From contig NZ_JACIDB010000002.1 in assembly GCF_014196115.1 (NCBI RefSeq), positions 186,001-250,000 of the forward strand: DNA of 64,000 nucleotides, written 5' to 3'. Position numbers and translations under genes: made by a program. Of this stretch, positions 42,304-51,390 are shown in pieces. Numbering within the stretch: position 1 is the first letter of the stretch; every line of letters starts with the position of its first letter. A model generated the notes under the pieces. The model was not told where the DNA came from. It searched no databases and saw only the letters and a list, made by a program, of their open reading frames with translations. The stretch comes from Sphingomonas aquatilis (GTDB lineage: Bacteria > Pseudomonadota > Alphaproteobacteria > Sphingomonadales > Sphingomonadaceae).

Positions 42304-44958
42304 ATGCGGATCGTTGCGGCGATGATGGTGGCGGCAAGCTGGCCGGCGATGGCGCTGGCGCAAGAGGTGCCGGCGCCCGCGCAGGCCCCCGCGCCCGCTC
42401 CGACGCCAAATCCGACGACGCCTGCCCCCGCGGCAGCGACGGTCCAGGCCGCGCCCACGACCCCGGCGGCAGCACCCGCCGCCCCGGCGGAAGAGGACAG
42501 CGAAGAGGGCGATATCGTCGTCACCGGCCGCAAGCCGGTGGGCTCCGTCGTCGGCGACATTCCCGCCGAACAGACGCTGAGCCCCGCCGACGTGCGCAGT
42601 TATGGCGTCAGCAGCGTGTCCGATCTGCTCACCGAACTGGGGCCGCAGACGCAGAGCGGCGCGGGCGGACCGCCGGTGGTGCTGCTCGACGGGCATCGCA
42701 TTTCGGGCTTCCAGGAAATCCGCGACATCCCGACGGAGGCGATCCTGCGCGTCGATATCCTGCCCGAAGAGGTCGCGCTGAAATACGGCTATACCGCCGA
42801 TCAGAAGGTGGTGAATTTCGTGCTGCGCCGCCGCTTCCGCGCGACGACGGTCGAGCTGGCCGACAAGGGCGCGACCGAAGGCGGCAGCAACACGCCGCAG
42901 GGCGAGCTGGACCTGCTGACCATCCGCCAGGGCGCGCGGCTGAACATTCACAGCAAATATCAGCAGACGTCGGCGCTGACCGAATCGGAACGCGACATCA
43001 CCGCCGCGTCGACCGAAGGCCAGACCAACAATTTCGACCAGCGGCCGTATCGCACATTGGTGCCGTTCAGCCGCAGCTTCGGCACCAACGCGACCTATGC
43101 CAAGACGATCGGCGAGGACATCAACGCCTCGATCAACGGCGAGATCGCGGCGACGCAGAGCACCGGCCAGTTCGGACTGCCGCTCGACGGCACAGGTACG
43201 CCGGTCAGCGGCGATCCGCTGCGCCAGCAGACCAACGGCGTCACCGGGCACCTCGGCACCAGCTTCAACGGGCGGCTGAGCCCGCGCTGGCTGTGGACGG
43301 TGACGGGATCGTTCGACCGCGCCGATACGCGCACGATCGGTGACACGGTCGCCGGCCGCGGCACCAACCGCGCGCATTCGGTGTCCAATGCCGGCGATCT
43401 GGAGGCGCTGGTCAACGGGCCGTTGTTCACGCTCCCTGCGGGCGACGTGACGACGGCGGTGCGCGTCGGCGCACAGACCAGCCAGTTCACCAGCAACTCG
43501 CTGCGCGCAGGCCTAGTCAGCGGCGGCCGGGTGTCGCGCGATCAGGCGAACGCGCGCGTCAACATCGACCTGCCGATCGCCAGCAAATCGCGCGCCGTGC
43601 TGCCGTTCCTCGGCAATCTGTCGATCAACGGCAATGCGGCGGTCAATCAGCTGTCCGACTTCGGCACGCTGACCGCCTATGGCTATGGCGTGAACTGGGC
43701 GCCGATCAACGCGATCCGCGTCATCGGGTCGATCAACCAGCAGGATGTCGCGCCGACCGCGCAGCAGCTGGGCAACCCGACGGTCGTGACGCCGAACGTG
43801 CGCGTCTTCGACTATGTGCAGGGCCAGACGGTGACGGTGACGACGATCAGCGGCGGCAACCCGGGCTTGCGCGACAGCAGCCGGCGGGTGACGAAGCTCG
43901 GCGTGACGCTCAGGCCGCTCGACCAGACCGACCTGACGATCATCGGCAATTATACGAAGCAGGATACGCGCAACCCGATCCAGGGCTTCCCGTCGCCGAC
44001 CGCGGTGATCGAGGCGGCCTTCCCCGATCGCTTCACCCGTGATGCGGACGGCGAACTGACCCGGCTCGACACGCGGCCGATCAACTTCGCCCGATCCGAA
44101 AGCTCGGAATTCCGCTGGGGGATCAATTTCTCCAAGCCAATCAAGTCGAAGATCCAGAAGCAGATCGAGGCGTTCCGCGCCGGCACCGGACCCAATCCGT
44201 TCGCCGGCCTGCGTTTCCCGGGTGCGGACGGACGGCGACGGGGCGGCGGCGGTGACGGCGCCGGTTCGGGTGGGGGCGCAGGTGCCCCACCGGCGGGCGG
44301 CGATCAGGCTGCGACGCAGGGGACCAGCGGGCAGGCGGGTGACGGTTCCGGAGCGCGCCCGAACCAGCAAGCCGATGGGGGCGACCGGCCGCGGGGTGGC
44401 TTCGGTGGTCCGGGCGGCGGCGGGCGCGGCTTCGGCGGTGGCGGGTTCGGGGGACGTGGCGGCGCCGGTGGTGGTCGCGTCCAATTCGCCTTCTATCACA
44501 CCTGGCATCTGGTCGAACGGCGGACGATCGCCAACGGCGGACCGGTGCTCGACCTGCTCAAAGGCGATACGCTGGGGTCGAACGGTGGCCAGCCGCGCCA
44601 CGAATTCCAGGGGCAGGCCGGCTATTCCAACAACGGCATCGGCGTGCGCCTGTCGGCCAATTACGCCACCGGCACGCGGGTGAACGGCGGCACTGCGGCG
44701 AACCCGCAGACGCTCAACTTCTCGGGCCTCGCGACCGCGGATCTGCGCATCTTTGCCGATCTGGGGCAGCAACTCAGTCTGGTGAAGGCGCATCCGTGGA
44801 TCCGCGGTACGCGCGTCACCTTCTCGGTCAGCAACATCTTCAACAGTCGCCAGCGTGTGACTGATGCGACCGGCGTGACGCCGATCAGCTACCAGCCGGA
44901 TTATCAGGACCCGATCGGGCGGACGGTACGGCTGTCGTTACGCAAGCTGTTCTTCTAA
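42304..44958 (+). CDS. TonB-dependent outer-membrane receptor-like protein
   Basis: 884 residues. Signal peptide (1-20, ending ALA), an Ala/Pro-rich linker (about 22-65), a TonB-box-like GDIVVTG, then a short plug domain (SPADVRSYGVSSVSDLLTEL to DILPEEVALKYGY) and a beta-barrel of alternating strands ending in LSLRKLFF with terminal Phe. A Gly-rich low-complexity stretch (about residues 640-725) interrupts the barrel. Substrate unknown. 122 bases after the marR gene; its stop overlaps the stop of the convergent transporter gene by four bases. Confidence 0.88.
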   Translation: MRIVAAMMVAASWPAMALAQEVPAPAQAPAPAPTPNPTTPAPAAATVQAAPTTPAAAPAAPAEEDSEEGDIVVTGRKPVGSVVGDIPAEQTLSPADVRSYGVSSVSDLLTELGPQTQSGAGGPPVVLLDGHRISGFQEIRDIPTEAILRVDILPEEVALKYGYTADQKVVNFVLRRRFRATTVELADKGATEGGSNTPQGELDLLTIRQGARLNIHSKYQQTSALTESERDITAASTEGQTNNFDQRPYRTLVPFSRSFGTNATYAKTIGEDINASINGEIAATQSTGQFGLPLDGTGTPVSGDPLRQQTNGVTGHLGTSFNGRLSPRWLWTVTGSFDRADTRTIGDTVAGRGTNRAHSVSNAGDLEALVNGPLFTLPAGDVTTAVRVGAQTSQFTSNSLRAGLVSGGRVSRDQANARVNIDLPIASKSRAVLPFLGNLSINGNAAVNQLSDFGTLTAYGYGVNWAPINAIRVIGSINQQDVAPTAQQLGNPTVVTPNVRVFDYVQGQTVTVTTISGGNPGLRDSSRRVTKLGVTLRPLDQTDLTIIGNYTKQDTRNPIQGFPSPTAVIEAAFPDRFTRDADGELTRLDTRPINFARSESSEFRWGINFSKPIKSKIQKQIEAFRAGTGPNPFAGLRFPGADGRRRGGGGDGAGSGGGAGAPPAGGDQAATQGTSGQAGDGSGARPNQQADGGDRPRGGFGGPGGGGRGFGGGGFGGRGGAGGGRVQFAFYHTWHLVERRTIANGGPVLDLLKGDTLGSNGGQPRHEFQGQAGYSNNGIGVRLSANYATGTRVNGGTAANPQTLNFSGLATADLRIFADLGQQLSLVKAHPWIRGTRVTFSVSNIFNSRQRVTDATGVTPISYQPDYQDPIGRTVRLSLRKLFF

Positions 44959-46490
44959 AGGCCCAGCCGGCGGGCGAGCCAGGCCGCCGCCTGGTCGGGG
45001 GTCTGCTTGTCGGCGTCCCGGTCGACGCGATAGTTCGCCTCGCGCATCGCGGTCACCGGGATGCGGCCGACCAGCGGCTGGAGTGCCGCGACGAACGCGG
45101 CGTCCTTCGCGCGGCGCGGGGCGACGAGCAGCAGCGCGTCGTAGCTGGGGATGGCGTGCTTCGGGTCGGTGAGGACGGTCAGCCCGTCCGCGGCGATCCG
45201 GCCGTCCGAAGAGAAGGCGGAAATGACGTCCGCCTCGCCGCTGGCAAGCGCGCGGTACATGAAGGTTGGTGCGTAGGACTTGGCCGCCGCGAAGCGCAAC
45301 GGATAGGCGCGGCGCACCGCCGCCCATTCGGGCCGTTCGAGGAATTCGAGGTCGCTGCCAAGCTTGAGCGAGGGCGCGGCGGCGACGAGGTCGGTCAGGC
45401 TGGTGATCGCCCGCGCCTTGGCGTCCGCTCCCCGCATCGCGAAGGCATAAGCGTTTTCGAAGCCCAAGGGGCCGACCAGGCGTACGCCGCTGCTGGCCTG
45501 TGCCCAGCGACCGATCGCGGCGACCATCGCGCGGCGATCCGGCACGTCGCTGCGGTGCATCTGGCCGTTCCACAGCGTGCCGGCATAATCGACGTAGACG
45601 TCGACATCGTTGCCGGCGAGCGCGCCATAGACCACCGCCGAGCCGAGGCCGTCGCGATAGCGGACGCTATAGCCGGCGCGGGTCAACCGATCGCCGATCA
45701 GCCGGGCGAGAATATATTGTTCGGAGAAGTTCTTGGCCCCGATCGTCACGACCTTCGTGTCGTTGCGTTGCCACAGCGGCGCGGTGGCGAGCGCGAGGCC
45801 GGCGACGAGCGCGATCAGCGCGCCGATCCACAGTGGCCGGCTGCGGTGCGCGATGCCGCGCTCGATCAGGCCGATGAGCGCGTCGGTGACGAGCGCCAGC
45901 CCGGCGGCGGCGATGCAGCCCGCCAGCACCAGCGCCCAATTCTGCGTCTGAAGGCCCGCGAAGATCATGTCGCCGAGGCTGGGCTGGCCGACCGTCGTGG
46001 AGAGCGTCGCCGCGCCGATCGTCCACACCGCGGCGGTGCGGATGCCCGCGACCAGCACCGGCAGCGCAAGCGGTGCCTCGACCAGGCGCAGCTTTTGCGC
46101 GGGCGTCATGCCGACCGCATCCGCCGCCTGGGTGACGGCGGGGTCGATGCCGACGAGCCCGGCGACGCCGTTGCGGATGATCGGCAGCAACGCATAGAGC
46201 GTCAGCGCGATCAGCGACGGCAGGAAGCCGAGCGCCGGGATACCGCCCCCCACCAGCCCCGACAGCCACAGCAGCAATGGGTAGAACAAGGCGAGGAGGG
46301 CGAGCGCCGGGATCGTCTGGATCAGGCTGGCAATCCCAAGGATCGCGGTGCCGATCCGTGGACGGCGCGCGGCGAGGATGGCGAGCGGCAGGCTAATCGC
46401 GATGCCGAGCGCCAGCGCCGCTGCCGACAGCAGGACGTGCTGGGCGAGCAGGGGCGGCACGCGGCCGAGCGCGGCGAGAAGGGCGTTCAT
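44955..46490 (-). CDS. Osmoprotectant ABC transporter, permease-binding protein fusion
   Basis: 511 residues. The N-terminal half (1-225) is a BPD-type permease with the EAA-like loop AADAVGMTPAQKLRLVEAPLALP. The C-terminal half (about 240-511) is an OpuC/ProX-like substrate-binding domain starting TIGAKNFSEQYILARLIGD. Known betaine/choline/carnitine (QAT-type) systems include such fusions. The ATG overlaps the ATPase stop (ATGA). The ligand is not resolvable, but a quaternary amine is likely. Confidence 0.9.
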   Translation of the reverse strand: MNALLAALGRVPPLLAQHVLLSAAALALGIAISLPLAILAARRPRIGTAILGIASLIQTIPALALLALFYPLLLWLSGLVGGGIPALGFLPSLIALTLYALLPIIRNGVAGLVGIDPAVTQAADAVGMTPAQKLRLVEAPLALPVLVAGIRTAAVWTIGAATLSTTVGQPSLGDMIFAGLQTQNWALVLAGCIAAAGLALVTDALIGLIERGIAHRSRPLWIGALIALVAGLALATAPLWQRNDTKVVTIGAKNFSEQYILARLIGDRLTRAGYSVRYRDGLGSAVVYGALAGNDVDVYVDYAGTLWNGQMHRSDVPDRRAMVAAIGRWAQASSGVRLVGPLGFENAYAFAMRGADAKARAITSLTDLVAAAPSLKLGSDLEFLERPEWAAVRRAYPLRFAAAKSYAPTFMYRALASGEADVISAFSSDGRIAADGLTVLTDPKHAIPSYDALLLVAPRRAKDAAFVAALQPLVGRIPVTAMREANYRVDRDADKQTPDQAAAWLARRLGL

Positions 46491-47239
46491 CGTGCCATCT
46501 CGCGCAGCCGTTCGGCCTGATCGCGCGGCACCGCGACCAGCGCCTGCGCGGTCTCGCCGCCTTCGCCGCGCAGCAGCTGTGCGGGGGTGGCGTCCGCGAC
46601 GAGCCTGCCCGCCTGCATCACCAGCACGCGGTCGGCGAGCAGCAAGGCTTCGGCCATGTCGTGCGTGACGAGGATCGTGGTGAGGCCGAGGCGATCGTGC
46701 AGCGCGCGGATCTCCTGCCCCAATGCATCGCGCGTCACCGGGTCGAGCGCACCGAACGCTTCGTCGAGCAGCAGCAATTTGGCACCCGGCGCGAGCGCCC
46801 GGGCGATCGCCACACGCTGGCGCTGCCCACCCGACAGTGCGTCGGGCCTGCGGCCGGCGAGTTCGCGCGGCAAGGCGACGAGGTCGAGCAGCGCGGGCAC
46901 GTCGACGGGCGGCCCGCCGGCGATGCGCGGGCCGATCGCGATATTCTCTGCGACGGTCATGTGCGGGAACAGGCCGATCGACTGGAAGACATAGCCGATG
47001 CTCCGTCGCAGCGCCGGCGCGGGGCGGCTGGCGACGTCGGCATCGTCGATCAGGACGCGGCCGTCGCTCGGCACGACCAGACGGTTGACGGTCTTGAGCA
47101 AGGTCGATTTGCCGGAGCCGGAAGCGCCGACGAGCGCGACAAACTGACCCGCGGGGATCGTCGCTGAAACGCCATCGACCGCGACCGTGTCGTCGAACCT
47201 CTTGGTCACGGCATCGAAGCGGAGCGATTCTGCTGGCAT
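46487..47239 (-). CDS. Osmoprotectant ABC transporter ATP-binding protein
   Basis: 250 residues. Walker A GASGSGKST, Q-loop FQSIGLFP, signature LSGGQRQRV, Walker B LLLLDEAFGALD, switch His VTHDM. It is shorter than OpuA-type ATPases and lacks CBS domains. It pairs with the fused permease/binding protein encoded immediately downstream. ATG 47239. Divergent from the SDR gene across 51 bases. Confidence 0.93.
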   Translation of the reverse strand: MPAESLRFDAVTKRFDDTVAVDGVSATIPAGQFVALVGASGSGKSTLLKTVNRLVVPSDGRVLIDDADVASRPAPALRRSIGYVFQSIGLFPHMTVAENIAIGPRIAGGPPVDVPALLDLVALPRELAGRRPDALSGGQRQRVAIARALAPGAKLLLLDEAFGALDPVTRDALGQEIRALHDRLGLTTILVTHDMAEALLLADRVLVMQAGRLVADATPAQLLRGEGGETAQALVAVPRDQAERLREMAR

Positions 47240-47290
47240 CGGGGTCGACGATGCGGGATGCCTGATGCAAAGTCCAATAGGGAGAGCGAG

Positions 47291-48079
47291 ATGGGCGAGC
47301 GGAAGGCGATCTTCATCACCGGTGGCGGATCGGGTATCGGCCGCGCGATCGGGCGGCTGTTCGCGAGCCGCGGCTGGCTGGTCGGCGTGGCCGACGTCAA
47401 TTCGGGCGGCCTTGCCGAGACGCTGGCGGCGCTGCCGGGCGAGGGGCACCAGAGCTATGTGATGGACGTACGCGATCGCGATGCGTGGACAGCAAGCCTC
47501 GACGGCTTCACGCGCGTCAGCGGTGGGCGGCTCGACGTCTTGTTCAACAATGCCGGCATCGGCACGGGCGGGCCGATCGCAACCGCGAGCTTCGACGAGA
47601 TCGACCGGACGGTCGCGATCAACTTCACCGGCGTGCTGAATGGCGCGCGGATCGGCCATGCGTATCTGGCACGGACGCCGGGGTCGGTGCTGCTCAACAC
47701 CTCGTCGGCGTCGGGCATCTATGGCTCGTCGGGGCTCGCGACCTATTCAGCCACCAAGTTCGGAGTGCGGGGATTGAGCGAGGCGCTGGATGGCGAATGG
47801 TCGGCGGAGGGTATCAAGGTGCGTTGCCTGCTGCCGAGCTTCATCGAAACGCCGCTGCTGAACGGCGTATCCTCGGGCAGCAACCGCACCATCCGTGAGA
47901 GCGTGACTGGCGCGGGACTGGAGCTGACGCCGGTCGACGTGGTCGCGGAGGCCGCGTGGAAGGCGGTACATGGCGACGCGGTCCACACCTATGTCGGCAA
48001 GACCGCGGAGCGGATGCGCTTCGCCGCGCGCTGGATGCCGGGATCGCTGCGCAAGCGGATGCGGCGGGCGATGCGCTGA
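47291..48079 (+). CDS. Short-chain dehydrogenase/reductase
   Basis: 262 residues, classical SDR. Cofactor motif TGGGSGIG (12-residue N-terminal strand before it), NNAG, catalytic Ser in NTSSASG and Y-x3-K in YSATK. DVN after strand 2 favours NAD(H). The C-terminal tail is basic (RKRMRRAMR). Substrate unknown. ATG 47291 follows GGAGAGCG. Confidence 0.9.
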   Translation: MGERKAIFITGGGSGIGRAIGRLFASRGWLVGVADVNSGGLAETLAALPGEGHQSYVMDVRDRDAWTASLDGFTRVSGGRLDVLFNNAGIGTGGPIATASFDEIDRTVAINFTGVLNGARIGHAYLARTPGSVLLNTSSASGIYGSSGLATYSATKFGVRGLSEALDGEWSAEGIKVRCLLPSFIETPLLNGVSSGSNRTIRESVTGAGLELTPVDVVAEAAWKAVHGDAVHTYVGKTAERMRFAARWMPGSLRKRMRRAMR

Positions 48080-48109
48080 TGGTTGCGGTGGCGCGCTGCG
48101 CATCCTCTC

Positions 48110-48194
48110 CGTCACCCCGGGCTTGACCCGGGGTCCCGCTTTCTATGCGGCGGCGTCGAAGAAGCGGGGCCCCGGCTCTTCGGCCGGGGTGACG
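48110..48194. repeat. Shorter GTCACCCCGG palindromic repeat, copy 4
   Basis: The CGTCACCCCGGGCTTGACCC arm with the inverse GGCCGGGGTGACG. The middle is different and shorter than in the other four copies, so it may be a sister subfamily. It sits between the convergent SDR and pterin dehydratase genes. Confidence 0.75.
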
Positions 48195-48216
48195 GAGGGT
48201 AGGAAATGCGTTGCGG

Positions 48217-48510
48217 CTATTCGTCGACGATCGCGTCGATCGCCTCGGCCATGTCGATGTCGCGGTGGCTGAGGCCGCCGGCGTCATGGGTGGTCAGCAG
48301 GATTTCGACGCGGTTGTAGACGTTCTTCCATTCCGGATGGTGGTTCGCCTTTTCCGCCATCAGCGCGACCTGCGTCATGAAGCCGAACGCCTCGACGAAA
48401 TCGGCGAACACCAGGCTGCGGGTGATCGCGTCGCGAGCCTCGTCATAATCCCATTCGGGCAGGCCATCGAGCGCATCGGCGCGGTCGGTTTCGCTGAGAG
48501 CCTCGATCAT
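48217..48510 (-). CDS. phhB: Pterin-4a-carbinolamine dehydratase
   Basis: 97 residues. The PCD active-site block is A-E-K-x-x-H-H-P-E-W, seen as [19 protein letters not shown], followed by [17 protein letters not shown]. It recycles the pterin cofactor after phenylalanine hydroxylation, or acts in pterin metabolism generally. The phenylalanine hydroxylase gene is not here, though the tyrosine-degrading genes are 7-10 kb away. Confidence 0.93.
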   Translation of the reverse strand: MIEALSETDRADALDGLPEWDYDEARDAITRSLVFADFVEAFGFMTQVALMAEKANHHPEWKNVYNRVEILLTTHDAGGLSHRDIDMAEAIDAIVDE

Positions 48511-48545
48511 CCGGTCTTCCTTGCTGGAGGGCGTGGCGCCGGGGT

Positions 48546-48983
48546 ATGGCCGTTATCATGGCGCTGCAAGAATCTTATAAGCAAGATGCTTTTGGCCCGG
48601 CGCCGGACGCCGACGCGATCGACGGTATCGCCCGCGACACGATCGCGCGGCTGCCCGCGGCGTTCGCGCAGCATCTGGGCGATGTCGTCCTGATCGTCGA
48701 GGAAGAGGCGGATGGCGAGACGCTCGCCGCGCTCGGCCTCGACCACCCGCTCGATCTGACCGGCCTGTATCACGGCCGACCGATCGGCGAGAAATCGGCG
48801 ATGGAATCGGGGGCGCTCCCCGATCGTATCCATCTGTATCGGCAGGCGATCCTGGCGGAATGGGTGGAGACGGGCGTGCGGCTCGACGATCTCGTCCGCC
48901 ATGTGACAATCCATGAGATCGGCCATCATTTCGGCCTGTCCGACGACGACATGCATGCGCTGGAAGAGGCGGCCGCGGATTGA
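48546..48983 (+). CDS. Zincin-like metallopeptidase family protein
   Basis: 145 residues. The HExxH metal motif is in [17 protein letters not shown], the hallmark of the small bacterial zincin-like family (DUF1025-type). [11 protein letters not shown] and [13 protein letters not shown] are also family-like. No signal peptide, so cytoplasmic. Proteolytic activity is not established for the family. ATG 48546 or 48558. The stop overlaps the ccmA TTG. Confidence 0.87.
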   Translation: MAVIMALQESYKQDAFGPAPDADAIDGIARDTIARLPAAFAQHLGDVVLIVEEEADGETLAALGLDHPLDLTGLYHGRPIGEKSAMESGALPDRIHLYRQAILAEWVETGVRLDDLVRHVTIHEIGHHFGLSDDDMHALEEAAAD

Positions 48984-49534
48984 GCGTCCTCCGGTTCGAG
49001 GATGTTGGCTGTCAACGCGGCGGCCGAATGCTGTTCGCGGGGATCGGCTTTGCGCTGGCGGCGGGCGGGGCCTTGTGTGTCACCGGACCCAATGGCGTCG
49101 GCAAGTCGAGCCTGATCCGCATCGCTGCCGGCCTGCTGCGGCCCGTCGAGGGCGCGGTGACGCGCGAGGGCGACGTCGCCCTGCTGAGCGAGATGCATGC
49201 GCTGGACCCGGAGCGCCCGCTGGCGCTGGCGCTGCGCTATTGGATCGGCGCGCGGACGGAGGCGGCTCTGGCGGCGGTCGGGCTGGCCGAGGCGGCGGCG
49301 GTGCCGGTGCGGCTGCTGTCGACCGGGCAGCGGCGCCGCGCGGGATTGGCGCGGGTCATCGGAACCGAGGCGCCGATCTGGCTGCTCGATGAGCCGGCGA
49401 ACGGGCTGGACGCGGCGGGGGTCGCGTTGCTGGAGGCGGCGGTCGCGGACCATCGCGCGAAGGGCGGCATTGCGGTGGTGGCGACGCATCTGCCGCTGGC
49501 GCTGCCGGGCGCGCAGATGCTGGCGCTCGGCTGA
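48980..49534 (+). CDS. ccmA: CcmA, haem-exporter ATP-binding protein
   Basis: 184 residues. Walker A TGPNGVGKSS, signature LSTGQRRRAGLAR (the CcmA-typical S-x-G-Q-x-R-R), Walker B IWLLDEPANGLD, switch His ATHLPL. With CcmB it energises release of haem-loaded CcmE during cytochrome c maturation. Starts with TTG 48980 overlapping the preceding stop (TTGA). It is slightly shorter than average CcmA. Confidence 0.9.
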   Translation: MSVLRFEDVGCQRGGRMLFAGIGFALAAGGALCVTGPNGVGKSSLIRIAAGLLRPVEGAVTREGDVALLSEMHALDPERPLALALRYWIGARTEAALAAVGLAEAAAVPVRLLSTGQRRRAGLARVIGTEAPIWLLDEPANGLDAAGVALLEAAVADHRAKGGIAVVATHLPLALPGAQMLALG

Positions 49535-50175
49535 TGCGTGTGTCTGCGATCATCCTGCGCGACCTGCGGCGGGCGTGGACGGGCGGCGGGTTGCTGTGGC
49601 CGGTCGCCTTCTTCCTGCTCGTCGCAACGCTGTTTCCCTTTGCGGTCGGGCCGGATGCGGCGCTGATCGGGCGGATCGGCGGCGGCGTGATCTGGGCGGC
49701 GGCACTGCTCGCGGCGCTGCTGCCGGTCGAGCGGCTGGTCGCGCCCGATGTCGAGGCGGGGGTGATCGATCAATATGCGGTGCGGGGCATGCCGCTGGCG
49801 CTGGTCGCCTTCGCCAAGACGGTCGCGCACTGGCTGGGCTTCGCGCCGCCGTTGATGCTGGCGGCGGTGATCGCGGCCGGTCTGTTCGATCTGCCGGCGG
49901 CGACACTTCTGCGTGTCGAGGCGGGGTTGCTGGTGGGAACGCCGGGCCTCGCCGCTCTGGCGGTCGCGACATCGGCGTTGGTGACGGGCCTGCGCGGAGG
50001 GGGTGGCGTCGCAGGCCTCGTCATGCTGCCGCTCGCGATCCCGCTGCTGATCTTCGGCGCGGGATCGCTCGACTCTGGGGTGGGGGCGCTGAAGCTGCTG
50101 GGCGCGGTCAGCCTGTTGCTGACGGCGGGCGCCCCCTGGATCGCCGCCGCGGCGATCCGAGCAGGGATGGACTAG
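49534..50175 (+). CDS. ccmB: CcmB, haem-exporter membrane protein
   Basis: 213 residues, six hydrophobic helices. The opening LRDLRRAWTGGGLLWPVAFFLLV and ERLVAPDVEAGVIDQYAVRGMPLALVAFAK are CcmB family blocks. ATG 49534 overlaps the ccmA stop (TGATG). CcmC, which usually follows, is absent; a small minus-strand gene comes next. Confidence 0.92.
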   Translation: MRVSAIILRDLRRAWTGGGLLWPVAFFLLVATLFPFAVGPDAALIGRIGGGVIWAAALLAALLPVERLVAPDVEAGVIDQYAVRGMPLALVAFAKTVAHWLGFAPPLMLAAVIAAGLFDLPAATLLRVEAGLLVGTPGLAALAVATSALVTGLRGGGGVAGLVMLPLAIPLLIFGAGSLDSGVGALKLLGAVSLLLTAGAPWIAAAAIRAGMD

Positions 50176-50182
50176 GGGAAGA

Positions 50183-50386
50183 TCAGCCCTGGGTGTTGTC
50201 CGATGCATAGACCATCGCGGCCGCAGTTCCGGTTGCCGGTTTCAAGTGAAACCATTCGGGACGGTCGATCGCGGTCAGAAATGCCAGTACCGTCAGGCCG
50301 AACATCAGCAGCGCTAGTCTGCCCCACAGCGGATTGGGAGGGCTGTCGTCGGTGTTGGTCTTGGCGATATCGTCGTCAAGCTGCAT
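50183..50386 (-). CDS. Small single-span membrane protein
   Basis: 67 residues. An acidic N-terminus (QLDDDIAKTNTDDS) is followed by one transmembrane segment (LALLMFGLTVLAFLTAI) and a polar tail. Family not recognised. ATG 50386 has AGAGAGG upstream. The longer frame upstream is antisense to the methyltransferase region and was not used. Confidence 0.6.
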   Translation of the reverse strand: MQLDDDIAKTNTDDSPPNPLWGRLALLMFGLTVLAFLTAIDRPEWFHLKPATGTAAAMVYASDNTQG

Positions 50387-50468
50387 GATAAGCCTCTCTG
50401 TCTGCCGAAGCTGAGATATAGGCACATCAAGTCTTCTGATCGACGAGCGTTCCGTTACGTTTTCTTGC

Positions 50469-50498
50469 TGCGTCGCACCATGGCGATGGGGCGACGCA
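50469..50498 (-). terminator. Stable hairpin after the methyltransferase gene
   Basis: On the minus strand TGCGTCGC...GCGACGCA pairs, with inner CCAT/ATGG and a CGCC loop: a twelve-pair stem with one mismatch, 23 bases past the stop. An A-rich rather than T-rich stretch follows, so it is only a possible Rho-dependent or 3'-protecting structure. Confidence 0.35.
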
Positions 50499-50520
50499 TT
50501 TCGGCCGGTGAGACGAGCCG

Positions 50521-51390
50521 CTAGCGGCTCCAGCGCGCCCAGATCGCGGTCGGCAGCGTCAGGCCGCGGGCCTCTTCGCGCACGCCGAGCTCGCCCGCTT
50601 CCACCTTGCCCGGCAGATCGGCGAACAGCTGGCGCATCAGTTCCTGCAGCGCGAGCGCCGACATACGCACCGCGTAGACGGTGAGGAACAGGAAGCGGCT
50701 GTCGGCATCGAGCAGGCGGCGGCAATCGGCGAGCAGGCGAGGCAGGTCTTCCTCCAGCCGCCATACTTCGCCCTCGGGCCCGCGGCCGTATTTGGGCGGA
50801 TCGAGCAGGATGCCGTCGTAGCGGCGGTTGCGGCGCACTTCGCGCGCGACGAATTTCGCCGCATCGTCGATGATCCAGCGGACCGGCGCGTCGCTCATCC
50901 CCGACAAGGCCGCATTGGCCCGCGCAGCCTCGACCGATTTCTTGGAGGCGTCGACATGGACCATCTTCGCGCCTGCGGTCGCCATCGCCAGCGTGCCGAC
51001 GCCGGTATAGCCGAACAGGTTCATGCATTCGGGCTGGTCCATGTCGGCGACCTGTTCGCGCATCCAGCTCCACACCGGTGCCATGTCGGGGAAGAAGCCC
51101 AGGTGGCGGAAGGGCGTCGTCTGCGCGGTGAAGCGCACCTCGTTCCACTTCAGCGGCCAACCTTCGCGCGGCACGGGTTCGGCAAAGACCCAGCGACCGC
51201 CGCCGTCCTCGTCGCTGGCGGGCAGGAACTCGCCCTGCGCCTTCCAATTCTCCGACGCGGGCGCCCACATCGCCTGCGGTTCGGGGCGGATGAAGCGGAA
51301 GCGGCCGTAGCGCTCCAGCTTGCGGCCGTTCCCCGAATCGACCAGGCCATAGTCGGCCCAGGGTTCGCCGATCAGCGTGTGGAGCGTCAT
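50521..51390 (-). CDS. Class I SAM-dependent methyltransferase (RlmI/RlmK-like)
   Basis: 289 residues. SAM motif I NLFGYTGVGTLAMATAGA, motif II acidic VDASKKSVEAARANA, motif IV LDPPKYGRG (the D-P-P-K of the RlmI/K 23S rRNA methyltransferase group). The PUA domain of RlmI is absent, so the exact RNA target is open. ATG 51390 overlaps the thrC stop (ATGA); the thrC-methyltransferase pair is a usual sphingomonad arrangement. Confidence 0.85.
   Translation of the reverse strand: MTLHTLIGEPWADYGLVDSGNGRKLERYGRFRFIRPEPQAMWAPASENWKAQGEFLPASDEDGGGRWVFAEPVPREGWPLKWNEVRFTAQTTPFRHLGFFPDMAPVWSWMREQVADMDQPECMNLFGYTGVGTLAMATAGAKMVHVDASKKSVEAARANAALSGMSDAPVRWIIDDAAKFVAREVRRNRRYDGILLDPPKYGRGPEGEVWRLEEDLPRLLADCRRLLDADSRFLFLTVYAVRMSALALQELMRQLFADLPGKVEAGELGVREEARGLTLPTAIWARWSR

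Noticed and set aside
41821..43377. 518-codon minus-strand frame over marR and the TonB receptor
   Set aside because: Crosses two genes and an intergenic gap; low-complexity Gly/Arg translation without motif.
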